Shown here: piece by piece, positions 50,501 through 60,277 of the stretch
How positions within the stretch are numbered: the stretch's first letter is position 1
Layout of the letters: the number at the start of each line of letters is the position of its first letter
Assembly (NCBI GenBank): GCA_021613535.1
Contig: CP075495.1
Span: 15,934,001 to 15,998,000 of the forward strand
Source: Adineta vaga
Taxonomy: Eukaryota > Rotifera
DNA: 64,000 nucleotides
Reading direction: 5' to 3'
Program-made: the position numbers and the translations under genes
The notes under the pieces: model-generated
The model's database searches: none
Told to the model about the DNA's origin: nothing
The model's input: only the letters and a program-made list of their open reading frames with translations

Positions 50501-52952
50501 TGCCAAACTTATTTACCGTCCCATATGATTCCATCCAAATTTATTATCCTTGAACAATTACCATTAAACGCCAATGGAAAAGTAGACCGCAAACAACTAC
50601 CATCGCCCAAAAACCTCATTCAGTTCGATAACTACACTAGTGATGCAGAACCACTAACACCATTGGAAGAGCGTCTATGTCGTATCTTTAGCGAAGCATT
50701 TCACAGTGATTCACCTGACGTAAATATGTCCTTTGGACATATGGGTGGCACATCATTAGATGCTATAAGAGCACTCTGGCTGATACGAAAAGAAATTTGT
50801 AATAAAATCGATGCCAGTACATTATTTTTAAATCCATCTGTTCGACAACTCGCAAAAGCCATCGAACCACTGCTAATTATACTTGACGAATCATCTGTGA
50901 CTCCTATGACTCAAGAAACTGTCGACGAGAAGGAAAGGCCTATGCCATCTTTATGTATTGAGTTAATAGGCATTCTATTAATTATAGCTCATGGGTTAAG
51001 CCCCCTATGGTCATTGTATTATTTTAACTTTCCCATCGCTCTTATTTTTATACCCGTCTTTCATCTTTTATCATACGTTGTTTGCCAGCGTTTAATGTTT
51101 CTTCAACAGGAGACTGTGAAACGAAACAAAAAATTATATTCATGGCAATATTATCGTTGGTGGTTTTTAAATAGTTTATGGTTGACAAATAATTCTTATT
51201 GGTTGCAACATTTAATAGGCACACCTTTTTACAATTTTTATTTACGATTATGTGGCGCCAAAATTGGATGTCATGCACATATCTACACAACATTGATTGA
51301 TGCACCTTGGTTAATTGAAGTCGGTGAATCGACATTTATCGGCGAAGAAGTGGTGTTTTCAAATTTATCTTATCAAGATCAAACTTATGAACTTCATCCA
51401 ATTTATATTGGATCGCATTGTTCTGTCAACACACGTAGTATACTATATGACAAGGTGATTATCGAAGACCATGTCTATGTGGAACCTATGTCTGCCATTA
51501 CTGGTCATATTATGCTATCTTCTGACCGAATAGTTATTAAAGATCGGTCAATATCGTTGAATCAAACAATATATCAGTTCATTTGCCTAGTTGGTCTTTT
51601 CTTTATCCACAGTATAACTTTTTTCTTAGCATATTGCGTTTATCGCTGTTTTGTTATTCTATCGGTACCGTTGCCTATTCGACTTACACTAATTTGGTTG
51701 GTTTGGAGTTTAATGAGTATTTTTATTGTCCTTCTCTTTTTAAAGTTTATAGTGCGTTCTGTTACTATAGGACATTACAAACTTAATTCGTACTATTATC
51801 TTCATAAATTTTGGTTACGTCAATTGATCGTTACATCATTTTCTCATTCTCTAGATCTTATACCCGAGTACGAGGCTTTTGCACCAATTATTTTGCGTTG
51901 GCTAGGTGCTCGTATTGAAAACGATGTCAAATTCAGTGAATTTCGACAAATTTTATATTTTCCATCAAATCTGCTTAGTGTTGACAGTGGTGTTACAACG
52001 TTTCTGGGAGCTAAACTTCTTCCTTATGAAATGACAAGAGAAGGTCTTTGTTGTTTTGACCATACACACCTTAGCTTCAATGCAACTCTTGGTAATTGGT
52101 GTACAATAATGCCCGGTGCACAGTTTTCATCTGGTATCACAGTCAGTAGTCTTTCATTAGTGACACGCGAAACAGTTAATATGGATGCTAATAAGATATT
52201 CCTCGGCATTCCAGCTCGTGAAATGCCTTTTGCAGTAGTCGATAACATGTCTGCTGAAAATGACTTATCATTTTATTCTAATTCGTTCTCGATATCTGCT
52301 CTATTAATTCATATCATTATTTTTTTCATAATCAGATGTGCAACTATCAGTCTATATATATTGTTACCAGCTTCTGTTGCAACATTTATGCTTCTCATTA
52401 TTTTTTGTATAGCATGCCGTTATTTTATTTTCATTGCTTTTGGAATCAAACACAAATCTTCAGATCTTATTACCCTTGTGAACGTGATAATACTTAAATT
52501 TGTAGTAAGTTATTGGGTATTCTTCGCACCATACTTATCAGGAACACAATTTTTTGTGTTTATATTCCGTGTTATGGGTGCTAAAATTGGATACGATGTT
52601 ATTTTGAACGGTATATTATGCCTTACTGATCCCTTTCTTACAAGTATTGGTAACCATGTTCGCTTACAAATGGGCGCTCATATTGTGGTAGGAAATCATG
52701 TTTTATGCTAGACTTCATAAAGAGCATTTTTTAAATAAATTTTTTAAGTGTCATTCATTTGAACAACGTTTGTCGAAGTTCAAGCATGTCACTGTCAATG
52801 ATTCCAGCATACTTATGAGCAACGTAGCAGTATATTCAGGATCAACACTTGGTGGGCAAAATCGTCTTTTACCATTAACATTTGTGATGAAAAATGACCA
52901 ACTGCAACCTAACACAAATTGGTATGGTGTACCAGCACAAAAAATTGTTTAA
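27540..52952 (+). CDS. giant multi-exon non-ribosomal peptide synthetase with membrane terminal region
   Basis: Assembly-line enzyme that activates amino acids (A), carries them on a phosphopantetheine arm (T) and joins them (C). Exons read by hand: 27540-29112, 29167-29562, 29620-31077, 32299-32880, 32937-34039, 34096-34398, 34452-34782, 34842-35837, 35911-37446, 42028-42609, 42666-43768, 43825-44127, 44181-44511, 44569-45564, 45638-47173, 47461-48012, 48076-49166, 49221-49520, 49573-49900, 49950-52699, 52749-52952. All junctions are GT-AG and the frame stays open: 18,354 nt, about 6,117 residues. The first intron (54 nt) is in frame and could be retained. Order: C1-T1-C2-C3-A1-T2-C4-C5-A2-T3-C6-C7-A3-T4-TM/beta-helix end. 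Poly(A) signal AATAAA at 52961. No thioesterase or reductase. Such genes in bdelloids are thought to be horizontally acquired; introns show it is domesticated. An upstream exon cannot be excluded. Confidence 0.9.
29620..31077 (+). other. NRPS condensation domain C2, one whole exon
   Basis: A single symmetric exon (phase 1 at both ends, 1,458 nt) encodes just this domain. Motifs: 'IASFAQERIF', 'LEKNNILRTC', 'FHHTVCDR' (both His and the Asp kept, Gly changed to Arg), 'YIDYTVLE', 'MIGMFVSTLPHRL', 'HYPLQHIL'. It sits directly after T1 and before another C domain. Position would fit an epimerase, but the C5- and C6-type motifs are those of condensation domains. It closely resembles C4 and C6. Confidence 0.85.
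31078..32298 (+). other. NRPS intron, unusually long (1.2 kb)
   Basis: Donor GTAAAT at 31078, acceptor TTCAG ending at 32298. Most other introns of the gene are about 50-75 bp. It contains a hairpin (31399-31459: GGGGGAAAGAGCGGAA against TTCCGCTCTTTACCCC). The left breakpoint of the tandem duplication lies inside it, at about 31990. Confidence 0.75.
31990..37525 (+). repeat. NRPS tandem duplication, copy 1 (C3-A1-T2-C4)
   Basis: Matches 41719-47252 at an offset of 9,729 bp (9,727 after the A-domain patch). Outside the patch I see one base difference (32184 C, 41913 T). It encodes C3 (motifs 'PASYAQTRLW', 'FHHAFFD', 'IIGVFVNTIPLR'), A1 (A2-type 'GSAYCPLSP', A3 'FTSGSTGTPKA', A5 'NSYGPAEATIA', A7 'YRTGDL', A8 'GQRIELGEIE', A10 'NTNGKIDRKSL' with the Lys), T2 'LGAHSLLMIQL' (Ser codon 35651) and C4 ('KASYAQERIY', 'IHHAFFDG', 'MIGMFVATLPYRL'). 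Both breakpoints fall in phase-1 introns, so the block adds one complete unit without shifting frame. Confidence 0.95.
34452..35003 (+). other. A1 substrate-pocket patch (differs from copy 2)
   Basis: Between the A3 motif and just after A5, copies 1 and 2 diverge in three patches (about 34453-34500, 34527-34602, 34703-35003) separated by identical islands. Copy 1 reads 'SFDMHMHEIIG', 'SLISGG' and 'WNSYGPAEA'. By hand alignment to PheA, positions 235/236/239/278/299/301/322/330/331 are D,M,H,H,I,G,S,I,A. The intron 34783-34841 is inside the patch and also differs. Confidence 0.8.
37526..41718 (-). mobile_element. decayed non-LTR retrotransposon (LINE, RTE-like)
   Basis: Antisense to the NRPS and in its intron. 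From 5' to 3' on the minus strand: a Ser/Gln-rich leader (41700-41365), an apurinic-type endonuclease ('GTWNVRSL', 'LGISELKWTGNGHF', 'GDWNAKVG', 'RNQIDYIL', 'GDDHELLVASF'), then reverse transcriptase ('AGFRKGRGTRDQI', 'YSKAFDCVDHEKLW', 'NNLRYADETTILAE', where the usual YADD is YADE) and a basic end 'GKRRRGRQKKRWID' near 38820. Several stops and frameshifts break the frame (for example at 41283 and between 39538 and 39602). Reading of the 3' end resumes left of the hAT insertion ('TIKEYTNLTLTQLN', 37764 and down). The ends coincide with the duplication junctions. Confidence 0.9.
37765..38813. mobile_element. non-autonomous hAT-type element inside the LINE
   Basis: Ends are CAGGGCTGCCATC and its reverse complement GATGGCAGCCCTG. 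The flanks carry a perfect 8-bp duplication GTGTCAAT (37757-37764 and 38814-38821), the hallmark of hAT insertion. The subterminal regions contain repeated GTACCCCATTT-like words (37778-37870 and 38706-38800), likely transposase binding sites. No transposase frame is present. It interrupts the LINE just after 'RWID'. Confidence 0.93.
41719..47252 (+). repeat. NRPS tandem duplication, copy 2 (C5-A2-T3-C6)
   Basis: Second copy of 31990-37525 with the same exon structure (42028-47173) and the same encoded domains apart from the A-domain patch. T3 Ser codon is at 45378. C6 keeps 'IHHAFFDG'. Identity ends at about 47252, where a GTGTGGATGGG tract starts. Confidence 0.95.
44181..44730 (+). other. 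A2 substrate-pocket patch (differs from copy 1)
   Basis: Counterpart of 34452-35003. It reads 'NFIGCIQSLTEI', 'SFDIHVQEILG', 'SLCSIG' and 'SNLYGPAEA'. Hand-aligned pocket residues: D,I,Q,H,C,I,L,I,A. It is closer to the last module ('NFVGCIQSLL', 'YDVHVQEILG') than copy 1 is. Confidence 0.8.
47253..47345. repeat. GTGTGGG-type hairpin in NRPS intron
   Basis: GAGGGTGTGGATGGG, then TTTGGGTGTAGGG, is followed by ACACCTACACCCA and CACCCACACTCACACC, so the strand can fold on itself. It begins exactly where the identity of the duplicated block ends. Confidence 0.6.
47461..50880 (+). other. NRPS last module: C7-A3-T4
   Basis: C7 ('PASYTQARIW', 'FHHAVFDL', 'IIGVFGNIIPLR', 'YFPLQHIF'), A3 ('LTYTELLHYAQ', 'GGVYCPLSP', 'FTSGSTGTPKA', 'YDVHVQEILG', 'LYGPAETTIDC', 'FYRTGDL', 'GQRIELGEIE', 'NANGKVDRKQL') and T4 ('HMGGTSLDAIRAL', Ser codon 50753). 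Hand-aligned pocket residues: D,V,Q,Q,D,G,L,I,D. Its exon borders fall at the same places as in the duplicated modules, so all three C-A-T units share one origin. It is more diverged in sequence than the two copies are from each other. Confidence 0.88.
50881..52952 (+). other. NRPS terminal region: TM pairs and three beta-helix-like blocks
   Basis: After T4 comes a TM pair ('ELIGILLIIAHGL', 'FPIALIFIPVFHLLSYVV'), a soluble block with hexapeptide-like repeats ('CGAKIGCHAHIY', 'VGESTFIGEEVVF', 'IGSHCSVNTRSI'), a second TM pair ('FICLVGLFFIHSITFFLAY', 'TLIWLVWSLMSIFIVLLFL'), a second block ('WLGARIENDVKF', 'LGNWCTIMPGAQF', 'GIPAREMPF'), a third hydrophobic set and a third block ('VMGAKIGYDVIL', 'GQNRLLPLTFV', 'WYGVPAQKIV'). 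This order of TM pairs and acyltransferase-like blocks is the one described for epsilon-poly-L-lysine synthetase, and the NRPS terminal domain family TIGR02353. The enzyme is therefore probably membrane bound, with release or chain growth by this region (inference). The last 204 nt are a separate exon after a 49 bp intron. Confidence 0.82.
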
Positions 52953-52966
52953 TGCTTCCTAATAAA

Positions 52967-53574
52967 CTCAGTATCAGTTAATATTTTTATTATTTCTAAT
53001 TTTTCCTCGTGTTATCATTTTTCAATATAATACTGTCAGAGATTGGACTCAAGCACTTCTGTGTACTTGCGCTCAATCTCTTATTACCGTAAACTAAAAA
53101 AATAGTATTTTATTGCTTTCTCTTCGTTTTTCCAATCAGTTGAAATTAAATCTTTATCTATCTTTTATTTTCTTGTTTTCTTTTATAAACAGAAGGGCTT
53201 TTCTACAATTTATTTACATTTAATATCAAAAGACTACCAATATTTATTAATAAATTTAATTCCTCGTCTGAAAGAAGGGTCATATTAATATATATATATA
53301 TAATGTTCAGTGTGTGTCTGTGTGTGTGTTTCTCTGTGCCGGGTCAAAGGTTAAAGGTCAGAGGTCAAAGATGGACGATGAAATATTTTAGAACATTCAA
53401 GAATCAAGTATACAGAATAAGAATTTTCTCGAATGTTCTAGGACGTTCCACAAAGATGTGAAAGGTTCTAGAACATCCTCGAAGTATCCCGAAGGAAAAT
53501 GGGTATAAAAGATTAAAGGTGAAAGCGTATATAGATTCTAGAAGATGGCCGCCGGTTCCCAGTTGCTACATTGT
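52967..53574. other. downstream of NRPS: simple repeats
   Basis: No gene. Simple TA run at 53285-53301, TG run at 53309-53330, then GGTCAAAGG words (53342-53370) of the dispersed family also at 16905 and 63455. Confidence 0.55.
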
Positions 53575-54015
53575 GAGATTATCGATAGGTCGCCGAGTAC
53601 TGTTTGGTGGAAATGGCTCATATGTCACCAAGTACTGTGTTATGGAGACTGATAAGTCTCCGGGTATTACATTACGGGGCACTGATAGATCCGGAGATAT
53701 TATATGAATGAATGACCATGCATTCCGAAGTACTTTGTTTTGGGAATAGTGATAAGTCCTCAAGGATCGTATTGTATTCGTTTTGATGGAACCAAACCAC
53801 AAGCACATAATGGAGATGGCAATAAGTCCTGAATGCATATTGTTGGGAGATATCCAAAGCTCGAGGGCAGATATTGTATGGAGGCAACGATAGGTTCTGA
53901 ACACTACGCTGTCACAATATCCGTAGGTCCTGAAGAGCTGTTATATCCGAGTACCAAAAGATCGAGAAGCACTATTGTTTAGAGGTGTCGGCAGATCCTG
54001 AACAGATATTATACT
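53575..54015 (+). repeat. degenerate minisatellite
   Basis: About ten diverged units of roughly 35-45 bp, each holding a GATAGATCC/ATAAGTCCTGA-like core (for example near 53650, 53690, 53752, 53825, 53888, 53925, 53990). Units are too diverged for an exact period by eye. Confidence 0.5.
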
Positions 54016-55738
54016 AGGATACGTATAGGCATGGAAAGAAATAATTGAACAGATGACCAAATATTAACTGAATAGTCTTATAAATTCAGAGTTATTGAAT
54101 TGTAAAGATATGGGAGTGGGAGGTTGTGGAACTATCGAACTTGATATCTAATGTCTCTATGGCTATTTTTCGATGTCAACCGAAACGTCCACCACCCTAC
54201 ACTGAAGACAAAAATTAGCGGTGCAGTATGCACCGGGTCTCGCTAGTATATATATATGAGTGAGTTGCAACTTCATTGTACCGTTTGATTAAAAAAAATG
54301 TCAAAATATTTTTCTCGATTTTTTTCTGAAATGAGTAGTTCGTTGTACTGTACTATAGAAGAGAAGAACACTGCCAAGTTTTCCAAACTACCACTAGGCA
54401 TTTGGCCAAAATACGCTGATATATGCTTTTTCTTTCAAATATAAAATTTTTCCGTATGAAAGAATTTTAAGAAAATATAGTTAAAAGTTTTATAAGTTAA
54501 GGTCTTATATATGTGTACTATTGGGAACTGTCTTTCTTCTCGCTTCGTTTTAGTAGTTTAAACGATTAATAGTCTCGCGTGACATGTTTACGATCTTTTC
54601 CCTCTTTTGTACGATAGAGATATCTTCTAATTTTGATATTTAAACCAGTTGTTAACCACAAAGAGTAGTCAAAATAATCAAAGTTTGGTTGTGTTTTGGT
54701 GCAGTATAGGAGAACTATACTCTGAACAAGTTGAAAAGTCTCGCGTGACATTTTGTATGCCACTCGATTTTTTAAGTTTCTTTTTATTTTTTTTTGTTAA
54801 CAACAGGCAGGACAATTCTTTATTAGTCTTTGGTGGTCTTATATAGTATCAATTGCCTTTTGTTTGTTACCGACCCGATTAGTTTTAAGCGGATCGTCAA
54901 GTAGCAAAATGAATTTTAATCGCGCGTGACCGAAAATATAGAGTTGTAACTTTTTCTCCGGAAAACGGTGGCAGAAATCGGACTTTTGCATTTTTTGCAG
55001 TCAATATCTCAGGACTTATTCAAGATAATCTAGTGTTCTTTTTCAGGAGTGAAGATGTTTGCTTAGTAGAACATATGATATAAAAATCACGATGATTGGT
55101 TAACCCTTCGTGGATGTTCTCATTTTTTAACTTCGTTGATGTTTACGGGTCTATCTGGACCTGTCTATGAAATTTTATAAAAAAACAACATTTTAACTTT
55201 ACTTATACTTTTCATTCGCTTATCAGAAAGATATAGATGGTTTGACTTTTATAAGGATATCAGCGCATTTCTGGTTTTGCATTGTAAGAGGGTTCCGTAA
55301 TTGAAATAAAAATTGAGTAGATCGTTTTAAAATGATGTCAAGAAAAACTGAAGATGTTGTAGACGCAACCATTGTTCATCGGATAATATATTTATGTGCA
55401 TATGTTAGTACATGCAAAACTAATTATGTATGTAGGAATAGCAAATTTTATAATGAACCAAGTTTATTCATCTTCTTCTTATGTTTAAAACCAATAAGAG
55501 AAAACTAAACATTGTGACAACATTTGTCATATGTTTGTCGAACTTTTCTTCCAGGATTTGAAGGACATAAATAACACCTATTTTTTGTTGGATGTAAAGA
55601 AATATTAGCACTAAGATTATCCAACCCTTGTGAGCTAATAGTGTAACCAAGTGATGATAGAGCTAGTTTTACTTTGGGTTTCAGATGAGTTTCTTGACTA
55701 CGACGTTGATTTTGCTGGCGTGAAAGTTGTTGAACTAA

Positions 55739-58243
55739 CGAGGGAGGTACCCGAAGTGATTAATCGCTTTAGAGTCCATACTTTGGGCATATCGAGATGA
55801 CATATAGATAACAACAACCCTAAAAGGATTTGGGCTCATGCCTCTTTTAGGCTGAAATATTCAATTTTCAAGTTTCACACGATGAAAGGAATTTTCAATC
55901 CTACACTATGTATATTTTAAAACAAAAATAAGCTGTAAGCAGGAAATTCTATGATGAACTGGTTGCATCGCTAGAAATTAACTATAGAATTCAGAGTTTT
56001 TTCTTCATTTCTGTAAATCAGAGAATTTTTTTCTATCATATTACTCACTATTACGAACACGATAACTCATAGATGATATACAGCAGATGCATATCATACG
56101 CGTTCTTTCACGACGTCTTGAAAATGATAATAATGATAAGCTCGATATAAAGAACATGTGCTACCGTGTGATATTTGTTAATCGAAAGAAGTATTTTTAT
56201 CAAACTGATCGTTCGTTGCATTTTTATATAACTAAAATATGACTGATGCTGAAAAAATAGCGAAAATTTTGGTGGATCGAATTACTGAACGTGAAGAACC
56301 GGATCGTCGAAGATTACGAGCAAATCCATTCGAAGAAAAAATCGTGCATTCCCTCTTAGAAATAATTGACAGGGTTAACCTATGCGTATCGTTTGAAGTT
56401 GAATCAGAAACAACACTCGATTTCGATGACGACGACGCATTTAGTGGTTCCGAAGATGAAAATATGGACCCAGATTTCGATGAAATCGAAAATACTGATA
56501 GTTCGCCCAACCAAATGAACTTTACCTTGGAATATATGAAAAAGGCCATTGATTACTATGATGCTTGTGACTCAAACGGAAGAAAGAAACATACATGGAA
56601 ATCAACAAAGCATCAATTTAAGGCCGTTCCTTGCCAGCAGTATGTTTCTCGTTTTCGTCATTACATTGAACAGCATGGTACAAGACGAGAGAAAATACAA
56701 ATTATAGATAATTTTGTACACGACAAATTCGAAGAAGCTCGCGAAAATGTTCTCTCTGTTCACGATCACGATTTGAAACAGTGAGCCCTTCAAAAAGCTG
56801 CTGAAGATTCGGTTCTCGATTTCGAAGCATCGAAACACTGGCTAGAGTCTTTTAAACATCGTCATAATATTTGTTCGAGAAAAAATACGAAAACAGTGAC
56901 CCGTCATCAAATGGCTGATTCCGATACTATCGACGCGTCTGCCGATTCCTTTCTAACAAAAGTGAAACAAGAAATGAGTCACTACACACCTGAAGAAATT
57001 CTCAATACTGATCAGGCTGACATCGAACTAGAGATGCACTCGACAAGAACTCTCTCGCATAAAGGTGAAGATGCTACTATAGCACGCGTAAGATCAAAAA
57101 ATGCCACAACGCATTCTTACATCATTCAACCAATAATAACTCTTGCCGATCAACTTCTCGATCCTCTCTTTATTTGCTTAAAGGAACCAAAGGAAAAGAT
57201 GAGCGATAGTGAGTTAACTTTAATCTTCTCTTCGATAATATGCGAACGTTGTTTTTACTAGATGTCAAAAAGAAACTATTTGATGCCCCAAACGTGGTTG
57301 TAACGTGTAGTTCTTCAGGAAAACTCACTGGCTCTTTGGTAGAATATTGGCGAGATCACGTTCTTCGCCCATTTGTTCCATCGAAATCTCTTCTAATCTC
57401 GGACTACTGGCCGGGTCAACGAGACTCAGACATATACTTCGCTGTTCAAGGATGTAAGAGATTAGAGATACCAGCTCATACTACGTCACGCATTCAACCA
57501 CTTGATGTCTATTTTAACAGACAATGGAAGGTATTTCCTAGACGTATATTCGATCACGTTCAACTTGATGACATCGCCATCAACTTATCTGAACGAAACA
57601 ATATAATACAATTGAATTCTCTTATTCATAATCAGTTGTCGTCGTCTCAATTCTTACCTATGATCAAGTATGCGTAGTTTGCATCAGGGTATATTGATCA
57701 GGATCGAAGAAGTTTTAAGTCTGTCAATGAAGTTTGCTTCAACATTGGTGCTGATGTTTGTCAACACTCGAGCTGTCAATCGTTATGCTTTATTAAATGC
57801 AGCCATTGTCAAAAACTACTCTGCTTTGAATATTTCTTTGAAGCTTACCACTATCATAAATAGATATCGACCTTTTCTAGTGTGATACTACAGATTTCTT
57901 AGAAATGACTTTTATTAAAAAAGACGGTTCATCGACTACGGGGCTTCCAAGAAAATAATTCTGATTTACAGAAATGAAGAAAAAACTCTGAATTCTATAG
58001 TTAATTTCTAGCGATGCAACCAGTTCATCATAGAATTTCCTGCTTACAGCTTATTTTTGTTTTAAAATATACATAGTGTAGGATTGAAAATTCCTTTCAT
58101 CGTGTGAAACTTGAAAATTGAATATTTCAGCCTAAAAGAGGCATGAGCCCAAATCCTTTTAGGGTTGTTGTTATCTATATGTCATCTCGATATGCCCAAA
58201 GTATGGACTCTAAAGCGATTAATCACTTCGGGTACCTCCCTCG
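55739..58243 (+). mobile_element. pogo-like DNA transposon with about 285 bp inverted ends
   Basis: The left end (55739 to about 56025) is the near-perfect reverse complement of the right end (about 57960-58243); the tips read CGAGGGAGGTACC. It is flanked by TAA on both sides (TA or TAA duplication). It carries one transposase gene on the plus strand and is inserted in the piggyBac-type transposase gene. Confidence 0.9.
56239..57863 (+). pseudogene. pogo/Tc1-mariner-like transposase with two nonsense changes
   Basis: Exons 56239-57208 and 57262-57863 (GT-AG intron of 53 bp, frame kept). N-terminal acidic region, then a CENP-B-type DNA-binding part ('FEASKHWLESFKHRHN', 'SRKNTKTVTRHQ'), a DDE catalytic part ('NVVVTCSSSGKLTGSL', 'LLISDYWPGQRD', 'TTSRIQPLDVYFNRQWK', 'RNNIIQLNSLIHNQLSS') and a Cys-rich end. 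Two stops, TGA at 56782 and TAG at 57675, stand where the family has Trp ('LKQ*ALQK', 'IKYA*FASGY'); each is one G-to-A change. Otherwise the frame is open, so death is recent. Confidence 0.85.
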
Positions 58244-59060
58244 TAAGTGTTTGACAAATAAACGACGAGTATTAGATCGTCTCACATTCCATTCCGGGTT
58301 TTGACATAACCAAACTGTGATTGCATTTGTTGTTGCAATATCGATGAGATTATAAAATACGATCATTGGCCACCGACGAGTAATTCTACGTGCCGTATAA
58401 TGATTGATACAATGGTCAATAACATCCACTCCACATTTTGTTTGATCATAGTCGTGAATAGCACATGGTAATGACTTCTCATCATCAAATGTTTCTGGAC
58501 ATTTATGTAATGATGATAAGATAATAATTGGTTTCTTCTTTTCTTTTGCTTGATAAGACAATAGCATAGACGAATTTGAAAAATAAAACCAGAATGAATG
58601 AAGTTGTTTACGACAAATCTTTATTTCATTTGGTACAAAGGATCTTCTACGTTCAACGACTCCAATTGATGTCATTTTTCTATCTAATAAAGCTGCGCAT
58701 AATTTCATATCGGTAAAATACCGATCAAATGTAACGCAACGACCTTGTTTGACACTATCGAGCAAGTGATCTATCAACTCAAGAACAACCTTCATAGAAA
58801 GATTCTTCTGAATCATATTATTCGTTTTTCCAGTATAGAGATCAATCGACAATACATATCGACTCTCTGCATCACACAAAGCACAAAACTTTAGCCCATA
58901 TTTCGCTGGCTTCCTTGGCATGTACTGCACAAATCGGCAACGACCACGAAAGGGCACCAGCTGCACATCCACAGTCAAATACTCTCCTGGTATAAAGTGT
59001 TTAGTCAGTTGTGTGACAGAAGTTTCGAATGTGAGTGAATTGCGCTGCCATTGTACCGTT

Positions 59061-60277
59061 TTAAGAGAAAAGTTGAAAAAAAAGTTCACCTAAAGAGCAT
59101 CTAAGTAGTGTACTCGATAGAGCTCTATCAGTTGTACCTAAATATACTTTTTCCCTACTGTCAGATTTACTATTCTATCAAAAATCGAGTTTTACGGAAA
59201 TACGCATAGTTTTGCTGATATTCTGATACTATAAAATACATGTATTTTATGGCTTTTTTATTCAAAAAAAGGTACATATAAATATTTATATATTGGTATT
59301 GTATATTAAATGAAAGCTCTTCGATAGGGAATTCTAATGAATATATGTAAAACTTTATCTGCGCGCAGAAATATTATTTTGCGTCTAAAGGTTAGGATAG
59401 TACATCTTAATCATATCTCTTGTCCCGTACGATCCGACTATCTTAACTATGGGTTTTCTGGAATATTCAGAATATGTAGAAAAAAGGTTTCTCAGTCTGA
59501 GAAGTCTATCGAAGTCATATGAAAGGAAATTCAATTGAATTGTTTCCAAATATATCTTGTTTTAATCTGTCGTGACATTTTCTAAGTAAATGGCTGTTTT
59601 CTCGAGAATGGTAGTTACTTAGTGAGAAGCTCAATTTTTATTACAGATACATTTCGCAGTCAGCTAAAAAGGAGGAAAAGAATCTTGATTTTGTGTCTTC
59701 TAGTTGCTGAGAAATTGAGGAAACAAAATTGAATATCTGTCGTGACATTTAGTGAGACATTAGCTGTTACCTTTTATTTTAAATTTTTTATTAGGTTTAA
59801 AAGATTAAGAGAAAATTCTTTTTATAAAAACAATTTTCAATCTTTCTTCTCTCAAATAAAAAAAGAATATTTGAGTTTCCTTTTAAGTTGCGTTTATTAT
59901 GTTGAATTTAATCTGTCGTGACATAAAATAGTCACTTAGTGTGTTTAATCAGTATTAGCCAAATTTGATCAATAAATCAAAAACGAAATTATGATCATTT
60001 TATAGTAGCAGAAAGAGGAAAGTGAGAGCTGCAAAATGTTTCAAAACATTTAATTTTATCCAAACAAAACTGTTTAATTGGATTATGATTTTCATCTATA
60101 GATGTCACCCAAATCGCCCAATTTTGACCTTTTTCATTCCGAAAATCGGAACAGTAGTACACTGGCAAATTGAATTTTTGATGTGAAGTAGGACAAACAT
60201 TAACGGTTTTTTAAAAAAAAAGAATTTGAAAATCGGTTGAGTTCAAGTCAGGATATAAGCATTCTCGTTCTCCCATA
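59061..60277. other. interior between terminal motifs
   Basis: No coding region. It contains three CTGTCGTGACAT words at 59567, 59737 and 59913, about 170-176 bp apart. Confidence 0.5.

Larger units (their letters stand above)
55505..59060 (-). pseudogene. piggyBac-type transposase, N-terminally truncated and split by insertion
   Basis: 58245-59060 encodes the catalytic core: 'YLTVDVQLVPFRGRCRF' (first Asp), 'KYGLKFCALCDAES', 'VTFDRYFTD' (second Asp), 'YDQTKCGVDVIDHC' (third Asp), 'RRITRRWPMIVFYN'. The coding then stops at the pogo-like insertion (55739-58243) and resumes in frame at 55737 ('LVQQLSRQQNQRR') down to a Cys-rich end 'RCYLCPSNPGRK' and 'CCHNV', stop near 55505. Target duplication TTA/TAA. 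The N-terminal third is missing: above about 59033 the sequence is the terminal motif of the element. All three catalytic Asp remain, but the gene cannot make a full protein. Confidence 0.85.
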
